A stretch of DNA of 64,000 nt from Microbacterium sp. SORGH_AS_0862 (GCF_030818795.1 NZ_JAUTAY010000001.1:2666001-2730000); one strand, 5' to 3'; counted from the stretch's first letter, positions 34,202 through 42,982 are shown. Numbers and translations are program-made. The notes: generated by a model not told the origin, from the sequence alone.

Positions 34202-34750
34202 ATGGGTGAGGACGACGCCGCTCACGCTCTGGACCCGGTTTCGCCCTCGGTCACGGACGCACTCCGCGCCTACGGCGCGACGTATGCGCAGGTCGCGCGG
34301 GCCTTCGCCGCATACGCCGGATTGCACTCCACGGACGCTGCGGCGATGATCGAGATCCTCGGAGCCGAAGAGCGCGGCAGGCCGCTGTCACCGGCGAGGC
34401 TGAGCGACCAGATCGGACTCAGCTTCGGTGCCACCTCGACCCTTCTGAACCGGCTCGAAGCAGTCGGCCACGTCACCCGCAGCCGCACGCAGACGGATCG
34501 GCGGGTCGTGACGCTGCATTCGACACCCGAGGTCCAGCGACTGGCCGATGAGTTCTTCGCGCCTCTCGGGCGGCGCCTCGACGCGATGCTCGCCGCGCAC
34601 TCGCCGGCGTTCCTCGCCGAGTTCTCGGCGGCGCTGATGGCGATGAGGGATGCCACCGACGACTATATCTCGGAGGGCCCCGGGAGCGAGAACGCGTCCG
34701 CCGGAGACACGGGTGAGCCCTTGAAAGATCGCGGCGGGGCAGAGCGCTGA
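34202..34750 (+). CDS. MarR-family transcriptional regulator
   Basis: A 182-residue winged-helix protein. The recognition region is LSDQIGLSFGATSTLLNRLEAVGHVTRSRTQTDRRVVTL, the MarR HTH and wing with the conserved DRR. It is divergent from the exporter-monooxygenase operon, with two palindromic sites between them. It probably represses both genes until a phenolic or drug ligand binds. GGGAGGG lies before the ATG at 34202. Confidence 0.9.
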   Translation: MGEDDAAHALDPVSPSVTDALRAYGATYAQVARAFAAYAGLHSTDAAAMIEILGAEERGRPLSPARLSDQIGLSFGATSTLLNRLEAVGHVTRSRTQTDRRVVTLHSTPEVQRLADEFFAPLGRRLDAMLAAHSPAFLAEFSAALMAMRDATDDYISEGPGSENASAGDTGEPLKDRGGAER

Positions 34751-34800
34751 AGGGACGTCGTCGACGTTCTGGCCGCGTCGCGATCCCTCGGGAGTTGTGA

Positions 34801-34831
34801 CTGCAGGCCGGGGAGCGGCCCCGGCCTGCAG
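34801..34831. terminator. Bidirectional terminator between marR and the anti-sigma-like gene
   Basis: CTGCAGGCCGGGG and CCCCGGCCTGCAG form a perfect 13-bp stem around AGCGG, between convergent gene ends. Confidence 0.8.
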
Positions 34832-34834
34832 CGA

Positions 34835-35404
34835 TCAGCCGTTCGAGGACGTCCCGAAGGCGGTGGTGTAGAGCTGTCGGAGCGCGTCCGTTGCGGGGCC
34901 GCTGTCGCAGGGTGAGATGAAGTCGTCCGTTGCGGCGACGAGGTACGTCTGGCCGGCGGTGAACAGGACGCCGGTGTCTTCCTGCACCTGTTCGACGGTC
35001 AACGTCGTGCCGGGAGTGCCGGCGAACACCTCGGTGACGGTGAGGGTGACGTTCTCGCCTGTGACGGCTGTTGCGGTGGCTTCGTAGGCGGTGTCGAATT
35101 CTTGAAGGCTCGCCACGGTCGGTGCCTGGCATGCGGCGGGGGTTTCGTCGGGGCCGGGGGCTTGGATGGCGGGCGTGGCGACGAGGCTGGCGATCAGGGC
35201 CGCCGCTCCGGCTGTGGCGGCGGCTCCGAGGGAGACCCCGGCGAACAGACGCCGCCGGTGGCGGGGGGCGGTCGCGGTGTTGCCGGCGAGGTCGTCGCGC
35301 TCCGCGGCGGCCACGATGCGCCGGATCCGGGCGTCGTCCAGGCTCGGGTCGCCCGTGGTCGGGTCCGCCTGGCGCATCAGTGCCCTCAGGTCATCATCGT
35401 TCAT
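34835..35404 (-). CDS. Anti-sigma-like membrane protein with possible NTR/TIMP-like outer domain
   Basis: A 189-residue protein. An N-terminal cytoplasmic helical region (about 1-52, MNDDDLRALMRQADPTTGDP) would bind the sigma factor. One transmembrane helix (about 53-76, LFAGVSLGAAATAGAAALIA) follows. The outer domain (ACQAPTVASLQEFDTAYEATATAV, VTEVFAGTPGTTLTVEQV, TYLVAATDDFISPC) has a Cys pair and resembles netrin/TIMP-like domains; this is only a suggestion from pattern. Its start overlaps the sigma-factor stop (ATGA), the usual arrangement for a sigma/anti-sigma pair. Confidence 0.7.
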   Translation of the reverse strand: MNDDDLRALMRQADPTTGDPSLDDARIRRIVAAAERDDLAGNTATAPRHRRRLFAGVSLGAAATAGAAALIASLVATPAIQAPGPDETPAACQAPTVASLQEFDTAYEATATAVTGENVTLTVTEVFAGTPGTTLTVEQVQEDTGVLFTAGQTYLVAATDDFISPCDSGPATDALRQLYTTAFGTSSNG

Positions 35405-35928
35405 CGCTCTCCCCCTTTCGTGGTAGTGCCGGTTGGTCGGCGTGGTGCTTCCATCTCTTGTCGCAGTTTCTTCTTGGCTCGATGCAGTCGGATGGTGGCC
35501 GCGTTGGTCGTGATGTCCAGGACCGTCGCGATCTCGGGCGGTCCGAGTTCTTCCCACGCCCACAGGCGCAGGACCTCGGCGTCGGTGGCCGACAGACGGG
35601 CCAGGGCCGCGCGCAGGCAGTCGGCACGCGGATCCTCCTCCGGGCCGGGGTCCACGGTGTCGGTCGGTGGGTCGACGGTGATGATCCGCTCCGCCACCCG
35701 CCACTGCCTGCGCGCGGAACGCTCGGCGTTTCGCAGGCAGTTGCGTGCGGTGACGTACAGCCACGGCAGGGGTTCCTCGGGCACATCGTCGAACCGTCTC
35801 CAGACGATCAGCATCGTCTCGGAGAAGACATCGTCCGCGGTCTGCGGATCGATTCGTCGACGAAGGAAGCGGAGGACCGCATCGCCGTGCGTTCGCACGA
35901 GCGACTCGTACGCTCGGGAGCGTTCCAT
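35401..35928 (-). CDS. ECF-type RNA polymerase sigma factor
   Basis: About 175 residues. Region 2 is ESLVRTHGDAVLRFLRRRID and PQTADDVFSETMLIVWRRFDDVP. Region 4 is LSATDAEVLRLWAWEELGPPEIATVLDITTNAATIRLHRAKKKLRQ. It directs transcription of an extracytoplasmic-stress regulon, probably including the neighbouring membrane and secreted genes. The start is uncertain: ATG 35928 (MERSRAYESL) fits the family length, but no ribosome site is obvious. A GTG at about 35979 is an alternative. Confidence 0.88.
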   Translation of the reverse strand: MERSRAYESLVRTHGDAVLRFLRRRIDPQTADDVFSETMLIVWRRFDDVPEEPLPWLYVTARNCLRNAERSARRQWRVAERIITVDPPTDTVDPGPEEDPRADCLRAALARLSATDAEVLRLWAWEELGPPEIATVLDITTNAATIRLHRAKKKLRQEMEAPRRPTGTTTKGGER

Positions 35929-36108
35929 CGGAAGTGTGTGCACGAAATCATCATGTCCGGTCTCGGGCGATGCTTTCACCTCGAATCGTCGAACGAAACG
36001 TTCGGCGACATGAAAGGTCCGGCGCAGTGGTGGACATGGACACAGCGCACGCTGCGCCGACCGCCCGCTCACCGAAACGGGCAACCGCTGAGAGACAAGG
36101 CCCGTCCC

Positions 36109-36285
36109 ATGAACATCAAGACCCCGACCGCACTGACCGCCGCCACCGCTGTGATCTTCATCGGCGGCCTGGAGCGCGGCGACGACGCCTCCTTCTTCGC
36201 CCGCAAGCCCGGCACGACCACAGCTTGGGTGTCAGGGCCAGACGGCCAGCGCGTGAGCTTCGACATCACCGTCGCAACCTCCTGA
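36109..36285 (+). CDS. 58-residue shrunken paralogue of the downstream secreted protein
   Basis: The product starts with a signal-like segment (MNIKTPTALTAATAVIFIGG). It then jumps to FFARKPGTTTAWVSGPDGQR and SFDITVATS, which matches the last 30 residues of the secreted protein at 38906 (FSAEKAGTTKGWIAGADGQR...). The repeats and most of the beta domain are missing. The upstream DNA also matches that of the larger gene (TCACC..AACGGGC). It is either a deletion derivative, probably non-functional, or a small exported peptide. Confidence 0.6.
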   Translation: MNIKTPTALTAATAVIFIGGLERGDDASFFARKPGTTTAWVSGPDGQRVSFDITVATS

Positions 36286-36287
36286 GC

Positions 36288-38768
36288 GTGGGGTCCACAC
36301 TCGTCGCGGTGTCCACTGACCGTCGGCGGTCCCTTCCTCTCGCCACTCTCACCCTCGCCGCCATCGTCATCGCGGTCAGCGTGGTCTCTATGAACGCGGG
36401 CGCCTTCCGAGGCGCGAGCGTCTATGACCTCCGCGCGATCGTGCTGACCCTCGCCCGGGTGGACGATCCCGCGACGCTTCCCGTCGTCGTGATCGCCGTC
36501 GTGCTCGTGTGCGGATGGGCTGAACGCCTCATGGGAGGCGCACGCATGCTGTTCGCCTACGCCTGCGGGGGCGTTGTCACGTCGGCGGCGGGTCTGGCCG
36601 TCGGGGGGTGGGAGACGAACGTCTTCCCCGTCATCCCGCTCGGCGAGTCGCCGGCCACGGGGGCGACCCCCGTCCCCGCGCTCCTGGGCGTGGCGATGGC
36701 CGCGAGCTGCTTCACAGCTGCCCTGTGGCGTCGCCGCGTCCGGGTGGCGTGTCTGGTGTCGGTGGTGACGGTGTTCCTCTACGCGGCGTCGGCGAGCGAC
36801 CTGTTCTCGCTGCTCGCCCTTCCCGTAGGGCTCGGCGCAGGGGTGCTCCTCGGGGGCCGGAGAGGCGGAATGCGAGGGCAGCGCAGCTCGCATCACGAGG
36901 TCCGTGTCCTCCTGTGCGCCTTGACGGCGATCACCGCGGTGGGGCCGATCGTCGCCACCCTCTGGGGCAGTGGCGCCGGACTGCTCTCCGCCTACGGATG
37001 GCTGTCGTACGATCCGCTGGTCGTCGCCGATGCGGTGACGTGTGCGGCGGGCTCCACGATCGTCCCCTGTCCCGACGCGACGAGCTACCACGAGGTTCAG
37101 CCGAGCGCCGGGTGGATCGCCGCCCTTCCGCTCGTCGTCCTCCTGGTCGCCGCGTGGGGCATTCTCCGCGGTCGGCTGGCTGCTCTGGGCGTGGCCATCG
37201 CGGTCAACCTGCTCGTGTTCGCGGGGATGACCGCTCTCTTCGTCGTCTCGGAACCGGACATGCTCGCTCTGCTCGCCCAGGTCCGGGGAGCCGACGCGTC
37301 GGGGGCGTGGCAGTCCCTGGTGGGCCTCCTCGCGGCAGCGCTGGTCCCCCTCGGTGTGGCCGTGACGCTCTTCGTGTGCCGCCGCTCGGTGTCGGTCCCG
37401 CCGACGATGAGCGCCGTCGGATCTTTCTTCGTGTCGATCTCGATCTGGGCCGCAACGGTGTCGATGCTGTCGCTCGCGGGCGGACTGCTCGCAGCGGCGG
37501 ACTTCTCGCCACGGCCGACGGTGGGCGAGCTGCTGCGCGACGTCCCCCTGCGGCTGCTGCCGCCCTCGCTCCTGCCCGGCGGATGGATGCACGCCGTCCC
37601 CACGACCGCCGTGTCGCAGGCCCTCTGGTATCTGCCGTCCGCCGTCTTCTGGACGGTGTGCGTGGTGGCGACCGCACGGTTGGTGTTCAGCCGGTCCTCC
37701 GTGCTGGGCGCGCAGGATCGAGTGCGGGCACGGGAGATGCTGCAGCGCGGCTGTGGTTCCCTGGGGTCCATGGCCACCTGGCCCGGCAATACGTACTGGT
37801 TCGCCGGGGACGCGGATGCCGGCTTCGCCTACCGTCTGCACGGGGGTGTGGCTGTGACGCTGGGCGGCGCTTTCGGCGCCGATCGATGTCGCGAAGGGAT
37901 CGGCGCCGCGTTCGTGGAATTCTGCGGCGACAACGGATGGATCCCGGTCTTCTACAGTGTCGACGATGCCGCGGCCGCGGCGCTCGACGCACTGCAGTGG
38001 CGGCGGACGCGGGTGGCCGACGAGGCCGTCCTCGACCCAAGAACGTGGACTCCCGTGGGGAAGAAGCGCCAAGACGTCCGCACGGCCACCAACCGCGCGC
38101 GCCGGGAGGGCGTCCGGGCGCAGTGGGTGTCGTGGAGTGCGCTCACGCTCGTCGACCGGGTGCAGATCAGCGAGATCTCCGAGGCCTGGGTCGCCGACAA
38201 GTCGATCCCCGAGATGGGCTTCACCCTCGGCACCGTCGATGAGGCGGCCGACCCGGCGGCGCGGTTGATGCTCGCCCGCGATGCATCGGAACGGATCGTC
38301 GCGGTCACGACATGGATTCCCGTCTTCGGCGAAGAGGGGCTGACGGGCTACGCCCTGGATGTCATGCGCCGACGCCACGACGCCATGAACGGGATCATGG
38401 AGTTCGTCATCGGGGCGGTGGTCGAGCAGTTGCGGGCGGACGACTGCACGCTGCTGAGCCTGTCGGGGTCGCCACTGGCTCCCCACCGCGGCGTCGACGC
38501 CGGAGATCTCTCGGCCGTCGACCGGTTCCTGGAAACGCTGAGCGGCGTGCTCGAGCCCGCATACGGCTTCCGCTCGCTGGCGCACTTCAAGAACAAGTTC
38601 CAGCCGCAGTTCCGCCCTCTGTGGGTCGTCTACCCCGATGCCATCCATCTCCCGGCGATCGCCCTCGCCCTCCTCCGGTGCTATGTCCCTGGGCTGAGCC
38701 TCGCCGGCGCGGCGCGTCTGGCGGTGCGCATGCGGACATCGCGTCTGTCGTCGACCTCGACGGCGTGA
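36288..38768 (+). CDS. MprF-like membrane aminoacyl-lipid synthase (DUF2156) with rhomboid-like N-terminus
   Basis: About 826 residues. The N-terminal half is membrane-embedded (roughly ten hydrophobic segments). It includes a rhomboid-like block (LMGGARMLFAYACGGVVTSAAG, GATPVPALLG) without a clear Ser-His catalytic pair. Residues about 480-815 form the DUF2156/MprF synthase domain (WPGNTYWFAGDADAGFAYRL, KRQDVRTATNRARREGVRAQ, LSLSGSPLAP, YGFRSLAHFKNKFQPQFRPLW). It probably transfers an amino acid from aminoacyl-tRNA to phosphatidylglycerol, lowering envelope charge and protecting against cationic peptides. The GTG at 36288 is the most upstream start after the small paralogue; the start is uncertain. 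Confidence 0.78.
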   Translation: MGSTLVAVSTDRRRSLPLATLTLAAIVIAVSVVSMNAGAFRGASVYDLRAIVLTLARVDDPATLPVVVIAVVLVCGWAERLMGGARMLFAYACGGVVTSAAGLAVGGWETNVFPVIPLGESPATGATPVPALLGVAMAASCFTAALWRRRVRVACLVSVVTVFLYAASASDLFSLLALPVGLGAGVLLGGRRGGMRGQRSSHHEVRVLLCALTAITAVGPIVATLWGSGAGLLSAYGWLSYDPLVVADAVTCAAGSTIVPCPDATSYHEVQPSAGWIAALPLVVLLVAAWGILRGRLAALGVAIAVNLLVFAGMTALFVVSEPDMLALLAQVRGADASGAWQSLVGLLAAALVPLGVAVTLFVCRRSVSVPPTMSAVGSFFVSISIWAATVSMLSLAGGLLAAADFSPRPTVGELLRDVPLRLLPPSLLPGGWMHAVPTTAVSQALWYLPSAVFWTVCVVATARLVFSRSSVLGAQDRVRAREMLQRGCGSLGSMATWPGNTYWFAGDADAGFAYRLHGGVAVTLGGAFGADRCREGIGAAFVEFCGDNGWIPVFYSVDDAAAAALDALQWRRTRVADEAVLDPRTWTPVGKKRQDVRTATNRARREGVRAQWVSWSALTLVDRVQISEISEAWVADKSIPEMGFTLGTVDEAADPAARLMLARDASERIVAVTTWIPVFGEEGLTGYALDVMRRRHDAMNGIMEFVIGAVVEQLRADDCTLLSLSGSPLAPHRGVDAGDLSAVDRFLETLSGVLEPAYGFRSLAHFKNKFQPQFRPLWVVYPDAIHLPAIALALLRCYVPGLSLAGAARLAVRMRTSRLSSTSTA

Positions 38769-38775
38769 CGCGCCG

Positions 38776-38797
38776 TGGAACATCTCCGAAAATGTTC
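38776..38797. promoter_or_regulatory. Inverted repeat after the MprF-like gene
   Basis: GGAACAT and ATGTTCC pair across 8 nt just after the stop codon. It could be a weak terminator or an operator for the secreted-protein gene 110 bp downstream. Confidence 0.4.
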
Positions 38798-38905
38798 CGT
38801 CCGAGGTGAAAGGCCTCGGGGGGTGCCGGCCATGAAGGGGTACAGGCCGCGAAGATCGCTCGTTCACCCGGAACGGGCCGCGGCGTCGACTGAAAGGTGC
38901 AGCTC

Positions 38906-39442
38906 ATGCGCATTCGTACCCTCTCCGCTGTGACCGCCTCGATCCTCGCCGTGGGTCTGATGACCGGCGGAGCCGCCGCGTTCGCCGCCACGCAGAGCGA
39001 CACGTTCGTCGACGGCGTGCCCGCCCCGCAGAGCGACACGTTCGTCGACGGCGTGCCCGCCCCGCAGGACGACACCTACATCGACGGCGTGCCCGCCCCC
39101 AGCGCGGACGAGACGCCCGACGCAGACGGTGTCGTCCTCGGCGGCATGCCCGCACCGCTGATGCTCACCCCGGCCGACCTCGCCAAGGGCCCGGTGACCC
39201 TGCAGGTCGGGCAGACGCTGGTCATCGTCCTCGACGCCGACAACGGCGGCGCCTTCACCGGCACCGGCGGCGCCGACGACGACACCGTGGCGCACTTCGA
39301 TGCCGCCGTCCTCAGTCCCGACGAGGACGAGGTGTCGCTGAACGCGGCATTCTCCGCCGAGAAGGCGGGCACCACGAAAGGCTGGATCGCCGGCGCCGAC
39401 GGCCAGCGCACCACCTTCGACATCACCGTGACCGCCTCCTGA
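38906..39442 (+). CDS. Secreted protein with 12-residue repeats and a chagasin-like/Ig-like domain
   Basis: A 178-residue protein. A signal peptide (MRIRTLSAVTASILAVGLMT, cleavage near AFAA) is followed by three tandem repeats (QSDTFVDGVPAP twice and QDDTYIDGVPAP) and a looser GGMPAP copy. The last 85 residues (PVTLQVGQTLVIVLDADNGG, FSAEKAGTTKGWIAGADGQR, FDITVTAS) have the pattern of beta-sandwich domains such as chagasin-type inhibitors; this is suggestive only. It is probably exported and may be controlled by the nearby ECF sigma factor. A GAAAGG ribosome site precedes the ATG. Confidence 0.75.
   Translation: MRIRTLSAVTASILAVGLMTGGAAAFAATQSDTFVDGVPAPQSDTFVDGVPAPQDDTYIDGVPAPSADETPDADGVVLGGMPAPLMLTPADLAKGPVTLQVGQTLVIVLDADNGGAFTGTGGADDDTVAHFDAAVLSPDEDEVSLNAAFSAEKAGTTKGWIAGADGQRTTFDITVTAS
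38993..39100 (+). repeat. Three tandem 36-bp coding repeats
   Basis: Repeat units at 38993-39028, 39029-39064 and 39065-39100 encode (S/D)DT(F/Y)(V/I)DGVPAP. The first two are identical in DNA, which indicates recent duplication. Confidence 0.95.
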
Positions 39443-39551
39443 GAACTCCCGCAGAACCCGGGGCCGGCGGCACGATCCGCCGGCCTCGCACTCGCATATG
39501 GGGGCGGTCGTCTCGGTCACGCGGGATCCTGGCGCCGGCGCACAGCGCCGC

Positions 39552-39929
39552 TCACTCCGTGCGCGTCTCGGCGCGCGTGGTGACCCGCGCCACGTGCAGC
39601 GCCAGGTAGAGCACCTCGTCCTCAGTGAGGCGCGCCCCGCCCATCTCGAGCAGGTACCGCACGCGCTGCGCGCAGGCGTACGCGGCGGGATGCGAAGCCC
39701 GGATGCCGCTGAGCAGCTCAGCGGAAGGATCGTCGAACAGGGCGTCGGCGTCCAGGCGCACGAACAGGTAGCGAAGGTGCGTGACGAATCGCGCGACGTT
39801 CATCGACTCCGCATCCAGGGCCACCCCCATCGACTGCGACACCACCTGCAGCACGCGACCGATTCGCTCGGTCATGTGGATGGTGGGGGCCATGCCTTCG
39901 GACGCGAATGCGGCGTTGACAAAGTGCAA
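39552..39929 (-). pseudogene. BglG/LicT-type antiterminator, only PRD2 left
   Basis: About 125 residues remain, beginning HFVNAAFASEGMAPTIHMTE and ending at LALHVARVTTRAE. This is the second PTS-regulation domain with its conserved His residues (ASHPAAYACAQ, YLALHVAR). The RNA-binding domain and PRD1 are missing; full proteins have about 280 residues. The 5' side is fused to the end of the PTS gene, so one deletion removed the bglG start and the last part of EIIA. Confidence 0.82.
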
Positions 39930-41395
39930 CGCCGTTCGCGTTCACGTCGAACGCTCCGAAGTCTGTGGAGTTGATCACGACGACCGGCGTGATGGCATCC
40001 AATCCGGCCTTGCGGATGGCAGCGAGGTCGACGTCCACCAGGGGTGCACCCGCCGTCACGATGTCGCCGACCTTGACCCGAGAGGTGAGCGGCGCACCGT
40101 CGAGACCCACGGTGTCGATGCCGACGTGGACGAGGAGCTCAGCGCCCTCGGCCGTCTTGAGGCCGTACGCGTGGCCCTGTGCGACGATGATCTCTCCCGC
40201 GGCGGGGGACACGAATGTGCCGTCTGTGGGCCGGGCGGCGAACCCCTGCCCCATCGCGCCCGACGCGAAGGCCTTGTCGGGCACTTCGGAGAGCTCCACG
40301 ATCTCACCGCGGGCGGGGGAGTAGACGGTGAGGGATGCTGACGCAGCGGGGACGGGGGCACTCACCGTCTCGCGCTCCGCGGCTGCTGCTGCACGGTCCT
40401 TCGCCAGGTCGGCACGGCTGAAGCCGAAGAAGTACGTGCCGATGGCCGAGAGTGCGAAGGCGACGATCGTGCCCGCGATGAGCCAGAGGAAGCTGGCGGG
40501 ATCTCCCGACGGGTCGATGCCGATGGGAAGGGTCAGCAACCCGGGTGCGCCCGTCGAGAACACCTTGACGCCGCCCGCGCCCACGATCGCGCCGCCCACA
40601 GCGCCGGAGATGCCCGCGACGAGGAACGCGCGCTTGCGGGGCAGGGTGATGCCGTAGATCGCCGGCTCCGTGACGCCGAAGACGGCCGCGAGCGTGGCAG
40701 AGAAGCCGAGTGCCTTCGTCTTCTTCTCACGCAGGCGCAGCGTGACGCCGAGTGCAGCTCCGGCCTGGGCGAGCACAGCCGGGAAGGCGGCGGACTTCAT
40801 GTAGTCGAAACCGGTGTTCGCGATGATTTTCGGCGTGCACTGGGGCATCGTGCCGCTGTTCATCAACAACGTTCGCGCCGAACTTTCGAGCGGTGGTGAC
40901 GGCGAGCAGCATCGGCAGGAACGCGAAGAATGCGTCGGCCGTGGCGAACAGCACCTGGTACGTCGTGGACGTCGCGGGGAGAACGCCCGTGGTCGACAGG
41001 ATGATCAGCAGGCCCTTGAGGATGCCCGTCGCGGCCAGGACGCCGAGCACCGGTGCGAAGATCGCGGAGACGACGTCGATGACCCGGGAGAGGATGCCGA
41101 CCTTCTGATCGCCCCCGTCGGCGTTGGGATCGCGGTCGCCCTCGGTGAGCGACGAGGGCAGGCCCGCGTAGACCTTGGACACGTTGTTGCCCACCACGAC
41201 CTGGAACTGCCCGCCGTTCTCGACGACGGTGATGACGCCCGGAAGGGCGGTGACGGCGTCCTTGTCGGCGCGGGCGCGGTCGCGCAAGGTGAAGCGCAGG
41301 CGGGTCGCGCAGTGCACGACTCCCGCGACGTTGTCCTCACCGCCGACGGCGGCAAGGACCTCGCCCGCCAGGGTCGAATAATTGACGGCAGCCAT
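39920..41395 (-). pseudogene. Beta-glucoside PTS transporter EIIBCA, broken by deletion and a 48-bp inversion
   Basis: Coding direction is right to left. EIIB with its phosphorylated Cys (VVHCATRLRFTLRD) and the start of EIIC run to KFGAN at 40871. The next 48 bp (40823-40870) encode EIIC residues MIFGVHWGIVPLFINN, but on the opposite strand. The gene then resumes with ANTGFDYMKSAAFPAVLAQA and continues through EIIC into EIIA (GFAARPTDGTFVSPAAGEII, LLVHVGIDTVGLDGAP). A large part of EIIC is missing before the inverted piece, the frame is shifted, and the EIIA end is lost. No transporter can be made. Confidence 0.85.
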
Positions 41396-41442
41396 GACCG
41401 TGCTCCTTCTCGTTCGTCATCGAACTCGCGGAAAAAGGCAAC

Positions 41443-41517
41443 AAAAAAGGCCCGAACTCTGACCAACGGTGTTGGTCGAAGCTCAGGCCTTGCCTCGCTC
41501 GAAACGAGTTACATACC
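41443..41517 (-). promoter_or_regulatory. RAT antiterminator site overlapping a terminator, leader of the bgl PTS gene
   Basis: On the minus strand GGTATGTAACTCGTTTCGAG (41517 leftwards) continues with GCGAGGCAAGGCC. This fits the ribonucleic antiterminator bound by BglG/LicT proteins. It overlaps a 19-bp terminator stem (41449-41467 with 41471-41489) followed by TTTTTT. The switch looks intact although both the antiterminator protein and the transporter are broken. Confidence 0.8.
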
Positions 41518-41589
41518 AGTGCTCGCATCACGAGGATGCTGACGGTGACTATACACGTGATGCGGTGAGATCGCCAAGCAGGACCGCCC

Positions 41590-42234
41590 TCAGGCGTCGC
41601 CGAGAAGGTAGGCCGCGTTCACGAGGGCGAGTTGCTCGAGCATCTGTCCCCAACTGCGTGAGATGTCTGACTCCAGAGACTCGCCCTCGAGGAGCCTGTG
41701 GGAGCAGGACGCGTGCACGAGGCGGTAGGCGAAATCGACGGCGGCGTCGGGGTCTGGCTGCCGTATGGCGTCACGGTGTCGGAGCACGGATGCGGCGAAC
41801 AGGCGGCCGGCGCGAAGGCTGATGTGTCGGCCGGCTTCGAAGACGGTCGGGTCGTTCAGCCCGACGAGCATGATGGCACGGAGGGCTTCGGGATCGAGCC
41901 GGAAGCCCTCGCCCATCGCTCTCGTCATGTAGATGATCGTGGCCCGCGGACTCTCCGCGACGTCCGGCGTCATCGCCATGACCGAGTCGAGCAGCCGGCC
42001 TTCCACCGATCTGAGCAGCTCGCTCTGCGTCGCAAGCAGGAGTCGTTGTTTGTCGCCGAATCGGCGGTAGATGCTGCCCACTGAGACACCGGCGGCCTCG
42101 CTCACGCGGTTGGTGGTGAGGCCCTCGGCTCCGGCTTCGCCCAGGACGCGCAGTGCGGCGCTGAGGATTCGCCTGTGCGTCTGTCGGCTGCGGGCCTGCT
42201 GGGGGCCCGGGTGAGCTTCTGCTCCCGTCTGCAT
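41590..42234 (-). CDS. TetR-family transcriptional regulator
   Basis: About 214 residues. The HTH is RQTHRRILSAALRVLGEAGAEG followed by VSEAAGVSVGSIYRRFGDKQRLLLA. The ligand domain follows. Starts at 42234 (MQTGAEAH) or 42276 are both possible; neither has a strong ribosome site. It is divergent from the SnoaL-like gene and may control it. Confidence 0.88.
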   Translation of the reverse strand: MQTGAEAHPGPQQARSRQTHRRILSAALRVLGEAGAEGLTTNRVSEAAGVSVGSIYRRFGDKQRLLLATQSELLRSVEGRLLDSVMAMTPDVAESPRATIIYMTRAMGEGFRLDPEALRAIMLVGLNDPTVFEAGRHISLRAGRLFAASVLRHRDAIRQPDPDAAVDFAYRLVHASCSHRLLEGESLESDISRSWGQMLEQLALVNAAYLLGDA

Positions 42235-42427
42235 GGGTCCGAGGATACCGTGCACGAAGTGAGTCATCGCTCGCATCTATGACTGCCATTCATGACGTAG
42301 GCGTGTCATGCATCGACAAGTGTGCGGCAAGTATGTGAGCATTGACTCGCATTAGTGATGCTCTGATGGGTGCCGGTGGCCCATCCCGCCGCATGGCGCC
42401 CCGATCTACACCGGACGAGGAGATGGA

Positions 42428-42868
42428 ATGTCAACTGTTGCGTCGCTCACAGAGGCCGAGACCTACTCGGTGATCGCCGGGCACCGATTCAGCGAGTTCG
42501 CCCGTGCGCTCGACACCAAGGACTGGCAGGGATACCAGAACCTCTACTCCGCGGACGGTCAGCTGCGACTGCCGTGGGGCGACCCCGTTCCGCACGACCG
42601 CCTCGCGTCGGAGACGGAGATCAATCTGGGCCGATTCGCCTGCACGCATCACATGATCACGAACGCGCTCGCCGTCCCCGACGGGGCGCGGATGACCGTG
42701 TCCGCCAATCTCCACGCTGCTCATATCTACCCGGAGGAAGCTCGCAAGGCAGCCTGGATCGCGGTCGGACGGTACGACGCCGAACTGGTCCTCGACGGCG
42801 ACACCTGGTTCTTCCACCGGGTGGCGTTGACTCCGCTGTGGCAGCAGGGCGACGTGCCGGAGCACTGA
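42428..42868 (+). CDS. SnoaL/NTF2-like protein
   Basis: A 146-residue alpha+beta-barrel protein. It contains FSEFARALDTKDWQGYQNLY, GRFACTHHMITNALAV, and a terminal strand WFFHRVALTPLWQQGD. SnoaL-like proteins of this length act as small hydrolases, isomerases or dehydratases, often in aromatic or steroid breakdown. GAGGAG lies upstream of the ATG. The TetR gene opposite is the likely regulator. Confidence 0.82.
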   Translation: MSTVASLTEAETYSVIAGHRFSEFARALDTKDWQGYQNLYSADGQLRLPWGDPVPHDRLASETEINLGRFACTHHMITNALAVPDGARMTVSANLHAAHIYPEEARKAAWIAVGRYDAELVLDGDTWFFHRVALTPLWQQGDVPEH

Positions 42869-42982
42869 TCCCGGTCCGCGGGGGAGGATCGCCGCCCGCT
42901 CCGCGCACGGCGGTGACTCCGCCGGCCGCTTCCTGAGGCGTCGAGACATCGGCGGCGATCCTCCTCCGGCGTGACGTGACCA

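Noticed and set aside
36069..38867. A 932-residue minus-strand frame
   Set aside because: Antisense of the MprF-like gene, with highly biased composition (His, Arg, Gly, Asp) and no recognisable domain.
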